In this document: in pieces, positions 35,571-46,989 of the stretch
Position numbering within the stretch: position 1 is the stretch's first letter
How the letters are laid out: every line of letters starts with the position of its first letter
Source of the DNA: Marinobacter sp. LQ44
GTDB taxonomy: Bacteria; Pseudomonadota; Gammaproteobacteria; Pseudomonadales; Oleiphilaceae
DNA length: 64,000 nt
Assembly: GCF_001447155.2 (NCBI RefSeq)
Contig: NZ_CP014754.1
Coordinates: forward strand, 992,001 to 1,056,000
Direction of reading: 5' to 3'
Position numbers and translations under genes: made by a program
Notes under the pieces: model-generated
What the model was told of the DNA's origin: nothing
Seen by the model: only the letters and a program-made list of their open reading frames with translations
The model's database searches: none

Positions 35571-35785
35571 ACGGGTCTGTCCCCGGAGGGGGACTGACCC
35601 ACTTTTATGAAGCTGGGCTCTAAAATGGGTCAGTCCCCGTTCGGGGACAGACCCTTTGACAGACCTCTTTTGTGGAGCTGGATTCCAAAATGGGTCAGTC
35701 CCCGTTCGGGGACAGACCCTTTGACAGACCTCTTTTCTGGAGCTGGGTTCCAAAATGGGTCAGTCCCCGTTCGGGGACAGACCCT
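35571..35785. repeat. 65-bp tandem repeat of a GGGTCAGTCCCC palindrome
   Basis: Three copies of GGGTCAGTCCCCGTTCGGGG followed by ACAGACCC start at 35627, 35692 and 35757, exactly 65 bases apart, with near-identical spacers (TTTGACAGACCTCTTTT.GGAGCTGG). A fourth, inverted variant (GGGTCTGTCCCCGGAGGGG...) begins at about 35573. The last copy ends on the zapE stop codon. The core is a relative of R1-R5 with one changed base pair in each arm. Confidence 0.93.
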
Positions 35786-36917
35786 ATGGCTTATGGGGCG
35801 CTTCCAGGTATTCCCGGGATTGCATTTCCAGCAGGCGGGATTCGGTGCGCTCGAATTCGAAGCTCAGGCGGCCGCCGGTGTAGAGCTCGGTGATCGGGGC
35901 GGCTGCCGAGATGATGACTTTGACGTTTCGGTCGTAGAACTCGTCAATCATATTGATAAATCGACGAGCCTGGTCGTCATTGTTTTTACCAAGCTGAGGC
36001 ACGTTGCTGATGATGATGGCGTGGAACTGACGCGCCATTTCGATGTAGTCGTTCTGGCTGCGTGGGCCATCGCACACGGATTTGAAATCAAACCACACCA
36101 CGTCGTCTGCGTGGGCCTCCGCCGGAATTTTGCGGCCGTTGATTTCCATGGTTTTGCTGTGCTTGCCTGCCTCGACCGCCAGGGCATCAAAGCTGGTGCG
36201 CAGGCTCACATCGGCCTGATCGTCCAACGGGCAATGGTAAAGCTCTGCCTGCTCAAGGGTTCTCAACCGGTAGTCCACGCCGCCGTCGACGTTCACCACA
36301 TCGGTATGCTGCTTTACCAGCTCGATCGCCGGCAGGAAACGGGCCCGTTGCAAGCCATCCTTATAGAGGCCATCAGGCACGATGTTCGATGTGCACACGA
36401 GCGTAACACCGCGACCAAACAGGCCATCCATCAGCGTAGCGAGAATCATCGCATCGCCGATATCGGAGACGAAGAACTCATCAAAGCAGATGACACGGGT
36501 CTCATCCGCAAACTTTTTGGCCACCCTGTCCAGCGGATTTTTCTCGCCCTTGAGCTGCTTCAGTTCGTTGTGAACCCGCTGCATGAAGCGATGAAAATGC
36601 ACCCGCATTTTGCGATCAAACGGCAACGCTTCATAGAAAGTGTCCATCAGATAGGTCTTGCCGCGGCCGACACCACCCCAGAAATACAGCCCCTTGACCG
36701 GGTCTTCCTTGCCCTTTTTCAATTTACGGCGCAGCTTTGCCAGACCTTTCTGGCGCCCACTTTCGGCATCGACCAGTTTGTCGTACAGTGACTGAAGGCG
36801 TAGGACGGCATCTTCCTGGGCCGGGTCTTTGTGAAAGTCCGGGCGTTCAAGATCCTTCTGGTAACGCTCCCAAGGGCTCAGGTTCGCGACGGTTTCAGAA
36901 GACATGGCTGCTGTCAT
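35784..36917 (-). CDS. zapE: Cell-division ATPase ZapE
   Basis: 377 residues. AFG1-type AAA ATPase: Walker A YFWGGVGRGKTYLMDTF (about residue 85), Walker B VICFDEFFVSDI, sensor TSNIVPDGLY, and a C-terminal HAIIISNVPQL segment. E. coli ZapE binds FtsZ and destabilises Z-rings under stress. ATG 36917 is chosen; a second ATG is four codons in, and the longer frame is implausible. It is divergent from zapG across a 240-base spacer, as in E. coli. Its stop codon is contained in the edge of the tandem repeat. Confidence 0.93.
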   Translation of the reverse strand: MTAAMSSETVANLSPWERYQKDLERPDFHKDPAQEDAVLRLQSLYDKLVDAESGRQKGLAKLRRKLKKGKEDPVKGLYFWGGVGRGKTYLMDTFYEALPFDRKMRVHFHRFMQRVHNELKQLKGEKNPLDRVAKKFADETRVICFDEFFVSDIGDAMILATLMDGLFGRGVTLVCTSNIVPDGLYKDGLQRARFLPAIELVKQHTDVVNVDGGVDYRLRTLEQAELYHCPLDDQADVSLRTSFDALAVEAGKHSKTMEINGRKIPAEAHADDVVWFDFKSVCDGPRSQNDYIEMARQFHAIIISNVPQLGKNNDDQARRFINMIDEFYDRNVKVIISAAAPITELYTGGRLSFEFERTESRLLEMQSREYLEAPHKP

Positions 36918-37157
36918 CAGGGTTTCCCGGGATTGTAATGGTGTTGGATTTTCGGCGCGGTATTGTCGCTTATTTCGCACTTTTTCGCCACGCCGGGCGG
37001 GTGCTAGTATCCCGCCCGGCTCATTCCTTAGCCAGACGGGACACCAGGGCAATACGACGATTCGCTCAGTGCCTGGCCATGGGCTCAATCAGTCAGGGGA
37101 GTTATACTCTTTGAATGAGGATTAGCTCACTCGCATGCAACGAAAGGACGTTTTTAT

Positions 37158-37595
37158 ATGACAAACCTGATTCTGGCGGCCGTAGCCGCGTTGGTGGTTG
37201 GCATTGTCATCGGGATTCTGGTGGGCCGCTCGGGCCAGGGAGCAACACTTCGGCAGCGCCGGGCAGAGCAGCAGATTGAAGAATTGCGCAGTGAGTTTAC
37301 TCGCTATCAGGCACAGGTGAATGAGCATTTCATGGAGTCTGCGCATTTGCTGCGCCGGTTTAATGATGCCTATCGCGATGTGAATCAGCATATGGCCCGT
37401 GGCGCGAACCGGCTTTGCAATGATGAGGACTGGCTGGAAGAGCTTGGACAGGACGGCTCTGGCCGGTTGGAGCACGGCAGTGATGAAAACTCAGAGCCAC
37501 CACGGGATTATGCGCCGAAGGCTGATCCTGAGGACAAAGGCACGTTGGCCGAAGATTATGGCCTGAATGCGGATGGTACCAAGCGGTCTGCTTGA
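37158..37595 (+). CDS. zapG: ZapG/YhcB cell-division and envelope protein
   Basis: 145 residues. N-terminal membrane segment (LILAAVAALVVGIVIGILVG), GRSGQGATLRQRRAEQQIEE, a coiled coil with SEFTRYQAQVNEHFMESAHL, and a disordered acidic tail. This is the DUF1043 pattern of YhcB (ZapG), which links the divisome with cell-wall and LPS synthesis. Its divergent partner zapE is the usual neighbour. AAAGG lies upstream of the ATG. Confidence 0.93.
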   Translation: MTNLILAAVAALVVGIVIGILVGRSGQGATLRQRRAEQQIEELRSEFTRYQAQVNEHFMESAHLLRRFNDAYRDVNQHMARGANRLCNDEDWLEELGQDGSGRLEHGSDENSEPPRDYAPKADPEDKGTLAEDYGLNADGTKRSA

Positions 37596-37668
37596 GCTCC
37601 TAGTTCCAGCGCCAGACGGGAGTTTTGGCTTGGAGCCTTACCTTAAATAGCCTTCTGGCTCTGTGCAT

Positions 37669-37783
37669 GGTCAGTCAGGGGGTAGGGCTTCCAAAAACCG
37701 CTCCTTCGGCACATCCATGTGGCGCTTCTGCTCCGCCATCCATGGCTCCGCACATTTTTGGAAGCCCTACCCCCTGACTGACC
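37669..37783. repeat. Hairpin/cloverleaf element, copy A
   Basis: 115 bp with perfect 29-bp inverted arms, starting GGTCAGTCAGGGGGTAGGGC and going on to CTTCCAAAAA. Between the arms are two small palindromes, CACATCCATGTG and GCCATCCATGGC. The same plan occurs at 38690 and 41315. It lies between convergent genes (zapG and the NIF3-family gene). Confidence 0.88.
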
Positions 37784-37873
37784 AACCTGACTCCACCGAG
37801 ACCTCCCACGACCCACGAAATCAGATAGCCTCGGAACATTTGTGAGGGTTTCCGACGAGAACCAACCAATACT

Positions 37874-38617
37874 CTATACCGGGTTATCACAATCGACGAA
37901 CTGGTGCCTCACACCAAATTCTCTGGCCAACGCCTCTCCCAACGCCTGGACGCCATAGCGTTCAGTTGCATGGTGACCAGCCGCGTAGTAGTGGATTCCG
38001 CATTCCCTGGCTGTATGCGTCGTGGGCTCGGAAATTTCACCGCTGATATAAGCATCAACACCCGCATTCAAGGCTATGTTGATGAACCCCTGGGCAGCAC
38101 CAGTGCACCAGGCTACGGTTTCGATTTTTTCGGGGCCATTACCAACATGAAGTGGCTGCCGGTGAAGGGCTCTGGCGATGTGGAGACCAAACGTTTCCGG
38201 AGTCATTGGCTCGGAAAGCTCACCCTGCCAAACCAGTCCGCCGATCGGCGCGGGGTTCTGGATATTCAGGACATTGGCGAGTTGGCGGTTATTGCCGTAT
38301 TCAGGGTGGTCATCGAGCGGCAGGTGGTATGCCACCAGATTGATCTCGTTATCCAGCAACTGTTTGATGCGGTTCTTTTTCATGCCGCGGATGGTCTGGT
38401 CCTCGCCTTTCCAGAAGTAGCCGTGGTGGGCCAGAATCATATCGGCGTTATGTTTCACCGCTTCGTCGATCAACGCCTGCGATGCGGTTACCCCGGACAC
38501 GACAACGCGTACGTTCTCGCTACCCTCTACTTGCAGACCGTTCGGGGCGTAGTCCTGAAAACCTTCCGGCTGAAGCCATTCGTTGATTTTGGCGAGGATC
38601 TCGTTTCGGTTTGCCAT
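37874..38617 (-). CDS. NIF3/YbgI-family (DUF34) metal-binding protein
   Basis: 247 residues. Family metal-site motifs are visible: DMILAHHGYFW (two His), YHLPLDDHPEYGNN (His, Asp), and the C-terminal YYAAGHHATERYGVQAL (His and Glu). These proteins form toroidal hexamers with two metal ions per subunit. Some are annotated as GTP cyclohydrolase I type 2, but the role is unsettled. The next gene upstream on the strand is separated by element B. Confidence 0.9.
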   Translation of the reverse strand: MANRNEILAKINEWLQPEGFQDYAPNGLQVEGSENVRVVVSGVTASQALIDEAVKHNADMILAHHGYFWKGEDQTIRGMKKNRIKQLLDNEINLVAYHLPLDDHPEYGNNRQLANVLNIQNPAPIGGLVWQGELSEPMTPETFGLHIARALHRQPLHVGNGPEKIETVAWCTGAAQGFINIALNAGVDAYISGEISEPTTHTARECGIHYYAAGHHATERYGVQALGEALAREFGVRHQFVDCDNPV

Positions 38618-38689
38618 GTTTGTGCTTGCCTCCCCATCGTGCGGTGCTTCTGAGGTCGGATCGGCGCACTCAGTTCATGGGGAAGCAAT

Positions 38690-38789
38690 GTGCAGGATGG
38701 CCTTTCCAAAAACCGCTACGAGCACATCCATGTGCGCTTCTCTCAGGCCATCCTTGGCCTTCGAAATTTTTGGAAAGGCCATCCTGCAC
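38690..38789. repeat. Hairpin/cloverleaf element, copy B
   Basis: 100 bp. Perfect 23-bp arms: GTGCAGGATGGCCTTTCC then AAAAA, matched by TTTTTGGAAAGGCCATCC then TGCAC. The interior holds GCACATCCATGTGC and AGGCCATCCTTGGCCT. The 78-bp core (CCTTTCC to GGAAAGG) is identical, in inverse orientation, to that of copy C. It is located between the NIF3-family gene and hisC, both on the minus strand. Confidence 0.93.
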
Positions 38790-38841
38790 CTTGCAGCCGA
38801 ACTTTATGCGCGCCGATTCCTCGTTCGAGTGTTGCGCCAGC

Positions 38842-39903
38842 TTAAAGAAAAGCCAGGCCTTTGATCAAAGAACTGTTTTGGTCTCTGGTGCCAATGGTAA
38901 TTCGCAGGAAGTCGCTAATCCGCGGCTTATTGAAGTGACGAACGATAATGCCCTGCTCTCTCAGCTTGGCGGCAATATCGGCACCTTCGTGGCTCGGGTG
39001 CCGGGCAAAGACAAAGTTTGCTTTTGAGGGCAGAACTTCAAAGCCAAGGCGCTCCAGTTCAGAGGTTACGCGTTCACGCTCGTCAATCACACCACCACAA
39101 CATTTCTCAAACCACTCTAGGTCCTCAAATGCGGCGATCGCGCCAACCAGAGCAAGGCGATCGAGCGGATATGAGTTGAAGCTGTCTTTTACCCGATTCA
39201 ACGCTTCGATCAATTCCTCATTACCCACGGCAAAGCCTACCCGAAGACCAGCAAGAGACCGGGCCTTGGACAGAGTCTGGCTGACTAACAGGTTCGGATA
39301 GCGGTTGACCAGTGAAATAGCCGTTTCACCACCGAAGTCTACATAGGCTTCATCCACCACCACTACGCTATCCGGGTTGGCTTGCAGGATGTCTTCCACA
39401 TGCTCCAGCCCCAAATAACGGCCAGTCGGAGCATTTGGGTTCGGGAAGATGATGCCGCCGTTGGGGCGTTTGTAATCGTCCGGGTTGATTTCGAAGCTTT
39501 CCGTCAACGGGATGACGTCGCTTTCGATCTGATACAGACCGCAGTACACCGGGTAGAAGCTGTAGGTGATATCCGGAAACAGGATGGGCTTATCGTGTTT
39601 AAGCAGGCCCTGAAAGATGTGCGCCAGAACCTCATCGGAACCGTTACCCACGAACACCTGCTTGGCGGAAATACCGTGATCCGCGTGATAGGCAGCAATC
39701 GCTTCTTTCAACGCCTGCCCTTCCGGGTCCGGGTACAAGCGAAGGTCGTCATTCAGCTCAGACTGAATGGCTGCAATCACCTTCGGGGATGGACCGAAGG
39801 GATTTTCGTTGGTGTTCAGCTTTACCAGGTTGGCCATTTTCGGCTGTTCACCCGGCACATACGGCTGCAATTCGCTGACCAGCGCGCTCCAGAACTTACT
39901 CAT
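38842..39903 (-). CDS. hisC: Histidinol-phosphate aminotransferase
   Basis: 353 residues, a normal HisC length. Class I/II PLP aminotransferase: [13 protein letters not shown] near the start, [18 protein letters not shown], the PLP lysine in [18 protein letters not shown], and a C-terminal [12 protein letters not shown]. It moves an amino group from glutamate to imidazole-acetol phosphate in histidine synthesis. It overlaps hisD by eight bases, implying coupled translation in murA-hisG-hisD-hisC order. Confidence 0.96.
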   Translation of the reverse strand: MSKFWSALVSELQPYVPGEQPKMANLVKLNTNENPFGPSPKVIAAIQSELNDDLRLYPDPEGQALKEAIAAYHADHGISAKQVFVGNGSDEVLAHIFQGLLKHDKPILFPDITYSFYPVYCGLYQIESDVIPLTESFEINPDDYKRPNGGIIFPNPNAPTGRYLGLEHVEDILQANPDSVVVVDEAYVDFGGETAISLVNRYPNLLVSQTLSKARSLAGLRVGFAVGNEELIEALNRVKDSFNSYPLDRLALVGAIAAFEDLEWFEKCCGGVIDERERVTSELERLGFEVLPSKANFVFARHPSHEGADIAAKLREQGIIVRHFNKPRISDFLRITIGTRDQNSSLIKGLAFL

Positions 39904-41200
39904 TGATACGGTACTCCGCTGAACGGGCGTGAGCCGTCAGTCCTTCACCGCGCGCCAGCACAGAGGCTACGCGACCCATCCGGTCGGCACCCTCGGGGCT
40001 GAAGCCGATCAGGGAGGAGCGTTTCTGGAAATCGTAAACGCCTAGCGGCGAGCTGAACCTTGCCGTACCGCTGGTAGGCAGTACGTGGTTCGGGCCGGCG
40101 CAGTAGTCACCGAGAGCTTCGGCGGTGTAACGGCCCATAAAAATAGCACCGGCGTGGCGAATGTCGTCCAACATCGCCTGTGGGTCTTCCACCGACAGCT
40201 CCAGGTGCTCAGGAGCAATCCGGTTGGAAACTTCCGCCGCTTCTTTCAAATCGGCCACGTGAATCAGCGCACCACGGCCGATCATGGACGTGCGGATAAT
40301 CTCCTCCCGTTCCATGGTCGGCAGCAGCTTGTTAATGCTGGCTTCCACCGCATCCAGAAAAGCCGCATCCGGACTGATCAGAATACTCTGGGCCTGCTCG
40401 TCGTGCTCAGCCTGGGAAAACAGATCCATGGCAATCCAGTCCGGATCGGTCTTGCCATCGCAGATCACCAGGATCTCCGACGGGCCGGCAATCATATCGA
40501 TACCCACAACCCCGAACACTTCCCGCTTGGCCGTGGCCACAAAAATATTCCCCGGGCCCACAATCTTGTCCACTGCCGGCACAGTCTCGGTACCGTAGGC
40601 CAGCGCCGCCACAGCTTGCGCACCGCCAAGCGTGAACACCCGATCAACCCCGGCAATCGCGGCAGCCGCAAGCACCATGTCGTTCACCACACCATCCGGC
40701 GTCGGCACCACCATGATCAACTCACCGACACCCGCCACCTTCGCGGGAATGGCATTCATCAGAACCGAAGACGGATACGCCGCCTTACCACCGGGCACGT
40801 ACAAACCCGCCCGATCCAGCGGCGTCACCTTCTGCCCAAGAAGCGTTCCGTCGTCGTCTTCGTACTGCCACGACTGCTGATTCTGCCGCTCATGATAATC
40901 CCGAACCCGCTCAGCCGCTTTCTCCAAAGCCACCCGCTGATCCTGAGGAATCCGCTCCAATGCTTCCTGAAGCCGGCTCTTGTCCATCTCCAGCTCCGCC
41001 ATGGAGCCGACCTTCAACCGGTCAAACTGCTCGGTAAACTCCAGAACCGCCGCATCGCCACGGGTTTTCACCTCACGCAGAATATGCCGAACCGACTCAT
41101 TCACCTGATGGTCAACACTGTCATCCCACGCCAACAGTTTGGCCAGCGCACCGTCAAAGTCGCTCTGGGTTGTCGTCAGTCTGGTGATTCTGTCGTTCAT
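39896..41200 (-). CDS. hisD: Histidinol dehydrogenase
   Basis: 434 residues. Signature region [20 protein letters not shown], zinc ligands in [34 protein letters not shown] and the C-terminal [13 protein letters not shown]. It oxidises histidinol to histidine in two NAD-dependent steps. Together with hisC downstream and hisG upstream it forms the split his cluster seen beside murA in many gammaproteobacteria. Confidence 0.97.
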   Translation of the reverse strand: MNDRITRLTTTQSDFDGALAKLLAWDDSVDHQVNESVRHILREVKTRGDAAVLEFTEQFDRLKVGSMAELEMDKSRLQEALERIPQDQRVALEKAAERVRDYHERQNQQSWQYEDDDGTLLGQKVTPLDRAGLYVPGGKAAYPSSVLMNAIPAKVAGVGELIMVVPTPDGVVNDMVLAAAAIAGVDRVFTLGGAQAVAALAYGTETVPAVDKIVGPGNIFVATAKREVFGVVGIDMIAGPSEILVICDGKTDPDWIAMDLFSQAEHDEQAQSILISPDAAFLDAVEASINKLLPTMEREEIIRTSMIGRGALIHVADLKEAAEVSNRIAPEHLELSVEDPQAMLDDIRHAGAIFMGRYTAEALGDYCAGPNHVLPTSGTARFSSPLGVYDFQKRSSLIGFSPEGADRMGRVASVLARGEGLTAHARSAEYRINE

Positions 41201-41314
41201 CTCGTTAATCCTGCGTTGGATTGAAAACTTACAACCGCTGGATTACCCGCCAGCGAATCGGGGAATGTTCAACAAAGCTCAGGGGCTTCCAAATTCAAAA
41301 GTACACGAAAGCCA

Positions 41315-41410
41315 TCGGGTAGGCCTTTCCAAAAATTTCGAAGGCCAAGGATGGCCTGAGAGAAGCGCACATGGATGTGCTCGTAGCGGTTTTTGGAAAG
41401 GCCTACCCGA
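41315..41410. repeat. Hairpin/cloverleaf element, copy C
   Basis: 96 bp. Perfect 21-bp arms TCGGGTAGGCCTTTCC plus AAAAA. The 78-bp core is the exact reverse complement of the core in copy B, but the outermost arm bases differ from those of B and are again self-complementary. Found between hisD and hisG in an otherwise empty spacer. Confidence 0.93.
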
Positions 41411-41442
41411 GGGCTGACATGCACCCAACAAAAAAGGAAGCC

Positions 41443-42093
41443 TTACTCCAAAGAACCACGGCGGCGATCCACAGCAACCGCCATCTTCTCGATGATGGGG
41501 TTAATCTGCCCATGCTTCATCTTCATAGAAGCCCGATTAACCACCAACCGCGAACTGATATGATCAATCAGCTCCCGAGGCTCCAACCCATTGGCCTTCA
41601 GCGTATTGCCCGTATCCACAATATCGACAATCTCATCCGCCAGATCCAGAATCGGCGCCAACTCCATCGCCCCGTAGAGCTTGATGATATCCGCCTGCCG
41701 CCCCTGTGCCGCATAATAGCGCCGCGCAAGGTTTACGAACTTGGTGGCCACCCGGATTCGCCCAGCCGGCGGCTGCTCACCCTTCTTGCCCGCCGTCATC
41801 AGCTTGCAGCGGGAAATGTTCAGATCCAGCGGCTCATACAGCCCTTCCCCGCCGTGCTCCATCAGCACATCCTTGCCCGTTACGCCAAGGTCGGCCCCGC
41901 CATACTGCACGTACGTGGGCACATCGGTGGCACGGATAATCAGAATCCGCACGTTCGGATCCGTGGTCGGGAACACCAGCTTGCGGGACTTCTTCACGTC
42001 ATCGACCAGCTCAATACCGGCCTCCGCCAGCAGCGGCAAGGTCTCTTCGAGAATTCGTCCCTTTGACAAGGCGATGGTGATGGAATCTGTCAT
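41443..42093 (-). CDS. hisG: ATP phosphoribosyltransferase, short form
   Basis: 216 residues, the short form that needs HisZ as regulatory subunit. Motifs: [18 protein letters not shown] at the start, [11 protein letters not shown] and [20 protein letters not shown] (PRPP-binding loop). It joins ATP and PRPP in the first step of histidine synthesis. ATG 42093 gives the usual N-terminus; ATG 42120, overlapping the murA stop, is also open. hisZ is not in the window. Confidence 0.94.
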   Translation of the reverse strand: MTDSITIALSKGRILEETLPLLAEAGIELVDDVKKSRKLVFPTTDPNVRILIIRATDVPTYVQYGGADLGVTGKDVLMEHGGEGLYEPLDLNISRCKLMTAGKKGEQPPAGRIRVATKFVNLARRYYAAQGRQADIIKLYGAMELAPILDLADEIVDIVDTGNTLKANGLEPRELIDHISSRLVVNRASMKMKHGQINPIIEKMAVAVDRRRGSLE

Positions 42094-42119
42094 GGGTCTT
42101 TCCGGGTCCCGTTGGTTCA

Positions 42120-43650
<1,531 letters not shown>

Positions 43651-43710
43651 AGGGATTCCTCGGCTGTATTGAAATCAGGGGCGGAATTGTAACCAATTCC
43701 CGGGCGCCGG

Positions 43711-44028
43711 TCAGCTGTGTGAGGCAAATCCGGGAATCTGATCTTTAAGATTGCTGAGTGCAGCCAGCGACAGCAGGCGGTCGCTGGCGCCTTCGAAGGT
43801 GAGAGACGTTTGCTGACTGAGCGCCAGTCGATGCCAGCATAGAAGCATCGAGAGCACCGCGCTGTGGGCGGTGGCCAGCCCCGCAAGGTCAACGGTAAGC
43901 GGACCCCGGGCGCCGTTAATTAACCGTTCACCCTGTTTACGCAACGGGATCACCGAATCGGCATCAACCGACCCGGTAACCCGCACAGTGTCACCATCCA
44001 GAATCGCCGCAGGCGCATCACTGGTCAT
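43711..44028 (-). CDS. mlaB: MlaB, STAS-domain subunit of the Mla transporter
   Basis: 105 residues. STAS domain with DLAGLATAHSAVLSMLLCWH in the place of the usual ...DSAGL..L region. MlaB binds MlaF and is needed for assembly and activity of MlaFEDB. ATG 44028 overlaps the mlaC stop (ATGA); the longer frame has no support. Confidence 0.88.
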   Translation of the reverse strand: MTSDAPAAILDGDTVRVTGSVDADSVIPLRKQGERLINGARGPLTVDLAGLATAHSAVLSMLLCWHRLALSQQTSLTFEGASDRLLSLAALSNLKDQIPGFASHS

Positions 44029-44678
44029 GACCGGTCTATTTCCTCGTCCAGATTGAGCGACTCCACCGCATCGCTCCAACCATCGATGACCAGTTGAATC
44101 TGACCCCGATTAGCCTCCATCTCCTGGGCAAAGCGGTCTCTGAAAGCCAGGCCGATATTGATACCCTCAACGATGACGTTTTCCATCATCCAGCGGCCTT
44201 CGGCAGTGCGATACATGGAATAAGTGACCGGATAGCGATTACCTGAGGAAGTGATGACCTCCATCTGCACAGTCGCGCGATCATTGTTTTGGGCCATGAT
44301 AGACGCCTCTTTCACCTGGATGGTGAAATCATCGGCCGACACCAGCGCCTGGGCATAACTGTCAAACAGGCTACGCTTGAATTTCTCGACGAAGTCGTCG
44401 CGCTGCTCTGGCGTCGACTGCCGGGCGTAGCGGCCCATGACCCGGGCCGCGATGCGACGGAAATCCACGAACTGGTCAAGGGTTTCATCCATGCTCGCGT
44501 AAAAAGCTTCCGGGTCGGATGCGTAGAGGCCCTTCTCCGCCTGAAGCTTTTTTACCAGCTTCTGGGTATTGTCATCCACATATTGCCGAAGCTCTTCTTC
44601 CGGCCCCGCCCAGACCTGGCCAAGCCCTACTGCAAACAGGGCAAATATCAGTATAAGGCGTTGTTTCAAAACAAGCAT
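44025..44678 (-). CDS. mlaC: MlaC, periplasmic phospholipid shuttle
   Basis: 217 residues. Signal peptide (LILIFALFAVGLGQVWA), then the Ttg2D/MlaC domain: ASMDETLDQFVDFRRIAARV, YRTAEGRWMMENVIVEGINI. It carries phospholipids between the outer-membrane MlaA-porin complex and the inner-membrane MlaFEDB complex. mlaA is not in the window. Confidence 0.94.
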   Translation of the reverse strand: MLVLKQRLILIFALFAVGLGQVWAGPEEELRQYVDDNTQKLVKKLQAEKGLYASDPEAFYASMDETLDQFVDFRRIAARVMGRYARQSTPEQRDDFVEKFKRSLFDSYAQALVSADDFTIQVKEASIMAQNNDRATVQMEVITSSGNRYPVTYSMYRTAEGRWMMENVIVEGINIGLAFRDRFAQEMEANRGQIQLVIDGWSDAVESLNLDEEIDRS

Positions 44679-44709
44679 TGCAATCTCCTGTGCGTTTATT
44701 CCTATCGCC

Positions 44710-45159
44710 TCAACGGCCCGAGGCGAAATTGCTGATCATCCGTTCCAGATTCATGGCAGATTGGGTGGAATAGAAGGTATCGCCTTCTTTCAAGGACTCA
44801 AGATCCCCACCGACAGATATATCAATGTACTGCTCCCCCAGAATTCCGGATGTACGTATTACTGCTGCACTGTCCGCCGGGATATTGTCCACATCTTTGT
44901 GAATGGACATGGTCACCCTGGCCTGAAAAGTTTCCCGATCCAGAGTGATCGACTCAATGGTGCCTACCGTCACGCCCGCCATGGAAATCCGGCCTCGGGC
45001 CGCAAGCCCACCGATATCGTTAAAGTTTGCATGCAGCCTGTAAGTAGCGCCAGCGGCCTTGGGGGACAGGCCACTGACCTGCAAGGCCAGGAACAGCAAG
45101 GCAGCCAGCCCGGCAATAATAAACAGACCGACGATGATTTCTGTTGTTCGTTGTGCCAT
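44710..45159 (-). CDS. mlaD: MlaD, MCE-domain subunit
   Basis: 149 residues. One N-terminal membrane segment (VGLFIIAGLAALLFLALQVS) and one MCE domain (YRLHANFNDIGGLAARGRIS, GILGEQYIDISVGG). MlaD hexamers form the periplasmic ring through which lipids pass. The length is at the short end for the family. Confidence 0.95.
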   Translation of the reverse strand: MAQRTTEIIVGLFIIAGLAALLFLALQVSGLSPKAAGATYRLHANFNDIGGLAARGRISMAGVTVGTIESITLDRETFQARVTMSIHKDVDNIPADSAAVIRTSGILGEQYIDISVGGDLESLKEGDTFYSTQSAMNLERMISNFASGR

Positions 45160-45180
45160 GAGAGGCTCCTGGAATACCTG

Positions 45181-45963
45181 TTAGAAATTTCCAAACATGA
45201 CAGCGGTCAGCACGAAATCCAGACCCAATACCGCCAAAGATGAATACACCACGGTCTTGGTGGTGGCGGAACTGATACCCGCTGAGGTCGGTACACAATC
45301 ATAGCCCTGGTACACCGCAATCCAGGCACAGACAAAACCGAACACCACACTCTTGATCAGCCCGTTGAGAACGTCATCCACAAAGTCCACTGAGGCCTGC
45401 ATATTGCCCCAATAGGAACCTTCGTAGACGCCCAGCCACTCAACGCCCACCAACATACCGCCCCAAACGCCAACCACCGCGAATATCATGGCCAGAATGG
45501 GTAGTGAAATAAAACCTGCCCACAACCTTGGGGCGATCACCCGGCGCAACGGGTCGACCCCCATCATTTCCATACTGGAGAGCTGCTCGGTCGCTTTCAT
45601 CAAACCGATCTCTGCGGTTAACGCAGAGCCAGCGCGGCCAGCAAACAACAGTGCCGCCACCACCGGCGCCAGCTCACGCACCAGGGTCAATGCAATCATC
45701 TGGCCGATGGCCGCCTCGGAACCAAAATCGCTGAGGATAGTGTACCCCTGAAGACCAAGCACCATGCCGATAAACAACCCCGACACCACTACAATGGCCA
45801 GCGACAGCACACCGACTGCGTATAACTGTTTTACCAGCAGCGGAAAACCGACGGAGGGCTTCGGCACGCCTCCGACAACGCCCGCCAGAAACTGGCAGGC
45901 CCGCCCCAGCGAGGCAATAACGTCAAGCCCTGTTCGACCCAGGGCTGCTATGCGATCCATCAT
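45181..45963 (-). CDS. mlaE: MlaE, permease of the Mla transporter
   Basis: 260 residues. Five or so membrane segments and the MlaE family blocks [20 protein letters not shown] and [20 protein letters not shown], with [20 protein letters not shown] after. It is the channel-forming subunit of the ABC transporter. The start overlaps the mlaF stop by four bases. Confidence 0.96.
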   Translation of the reverse strand: MMDRIAALGRTGLDVIASLGRACQFLAGVVGGVPKPSVGFPLLVKQLYAVGVLSLAIVVVSGLFIGMVLGLQGYTILSDFGSEAAIGQMIALTLVRELAPVVAALLFAGRAGSALTAEIGLMKATEQLSSMEMMGVDPLRRVIAPRLWAGFISLPILAMIFAVVGVWGGMLVGVEWLGVYEGSYWGNMQASVDFVDDVLNGLIKSVVFGFVCAWIAVYQGYDCVPTSAGISSATTKTVVYSSLAVLGLDFVLTAVMFGNF

Positions 45964-46772
45964 GCACCACCCCCGCGAATACCGAAGTCAGATGCCGCAT
46001 CGCTGTTCGGATAATGAAACGGCACCGGCCCGTCCGGCTCGCCTTTCAGAAACTGCTGAACCCGCTCCGAGGGGTGCGCCCTGAGTTCATCCGGGGTTCC
46101 CTCGCCAATCACCTTGCCATCCGCAATGATGCACGCGTAGTGGCAGATGCTCAGGGATTCCGGCACGTCATGGGAAACGAGCACGCTGGTCAGGCCCATG
46201 GAACTGTTGAGATCACGGATTAATTTGACCAGAACCCCCATGGCAATAGGGTCCTGCCCGGCGAAAGGCTCGTCGTACATGATCAGTTCCGGATCCAGTG
46301 CGATACTGCGGGCCAGCGCCACCCGCCGAGTCATTCCGCCAGACAGCTCCGAAGGCATCAATTCGCGTGCACCACGAAGGCCCACCGCTTCGAGCTTCAT
46401 CAGCACAATGTCCCGTATCATGTCTTCCGGCAGGCGGGTATGAACCCGTAAAGGAAAGGCCACGTTCTCGTACACACTGAGGTCGGTGAACAGGGCACCG
46501 CTCTGAAACAACATGCCCATCTTTTCCCGCAGCGCATACAATTCCTTGCGCTTGAGCTTCGGCACCTCCCGACCTGCCACCAATACCTGGCCGGAGTCGG
46601 GACGCAACTGGCCGCCAATCAGTCGCAGCAGCGTGGTCTTGCCGGTGCCGCTGGGGCCCATGATCGCGGTAATCCTGCCCTTCGGAATATCCAGCGAGAC
46701 ACCATCAAATATGCGCCGGCCGGAGCGGGAAAACACCACGTCGTTAAGGCTTATGTATGCAGATGACGCCAT
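45960..46772 (-). CDS. mlaF: MlaF, ATPase of the Mla transporter
   Basis: 270 residues. ABC ATPase: Walker [13 protein letters not shown] (about 38), signature [15 protein letters not shown], Walker [16 protein letters not shown], switch His in VSHDVPE. It drives lipid movement by MlaE. First gene of the minus-strand mlaFEDCB-ibaG-murA-his run; the divergent kdsD-lpt run begins 217 bases away. Confidence 0.96.
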   Translation of the reverse strand: MASSAYISLNDVVFSRSGRRIFDGVSLDIPKGRITAIMGPSGTGKTTLLRLIGGQLRPDSGQVLVAGREVPKLKRKELYALREKMGMLFQSGALFTDLSVYENVAFPLRVHTRLPEDMIRDIVLMKLEAVGLRGARELMPSELSGGMTRRVALARSIALDPELIMYDEPFAGQDPIAMGVLVKLIRDLNSSMGLTSVLVSHDVPESLSICHYACIIADGKVIGEGTPDELRAHPSERVQQFLKGEPDGPVPFHYPNSDAASDFGIRGGGA

Positions 46773-46989
46773 AATCCATCCTGATCAAAGAGCGCCTACA
46801 TTATGACAAGCGCCGCCTCAGCTCAATGAAAAGCCGGTTAAAGCTAGGTAAAATGTCTTGATGGCAATGATCAGTTTCCCTGAACGTTGGCTGCCATGCC
46901 TCTCAACAATGATATACTCACGGCTCAGTCGCCCGATGACCAGAGTTTGGCCGGGCAAACCAGACCGACCGAGCAGACTATCCGCCGAG

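Noticed and set aside
35571..35785. Possible CRISPR array
   Set aside because: The spacers are nearly identical to each other and the repeat is a strong palindrome; no cas genes are present. It is a tandem repeat.
35607..36791. 394-codon open frame on the plus strand
   Set aside because: It is antisense to zapE and begins in the tandem repeats. Its sequence has no domain, while the zapE frame has full AAA motifs.
40085..41224. 379-codon open frame on the plus strand
   Set aside because: Antisense shadow of hisD, rich in His/Arg/Asn as expected from reverse reading of a GC-rich gene.
37669..41410. Hairpin elements as integron attC sites
   Set aside because: No R-box/L-box (RYYYAAC/GTTRRRY) pattern at the ends and no integrase or cassette genes.
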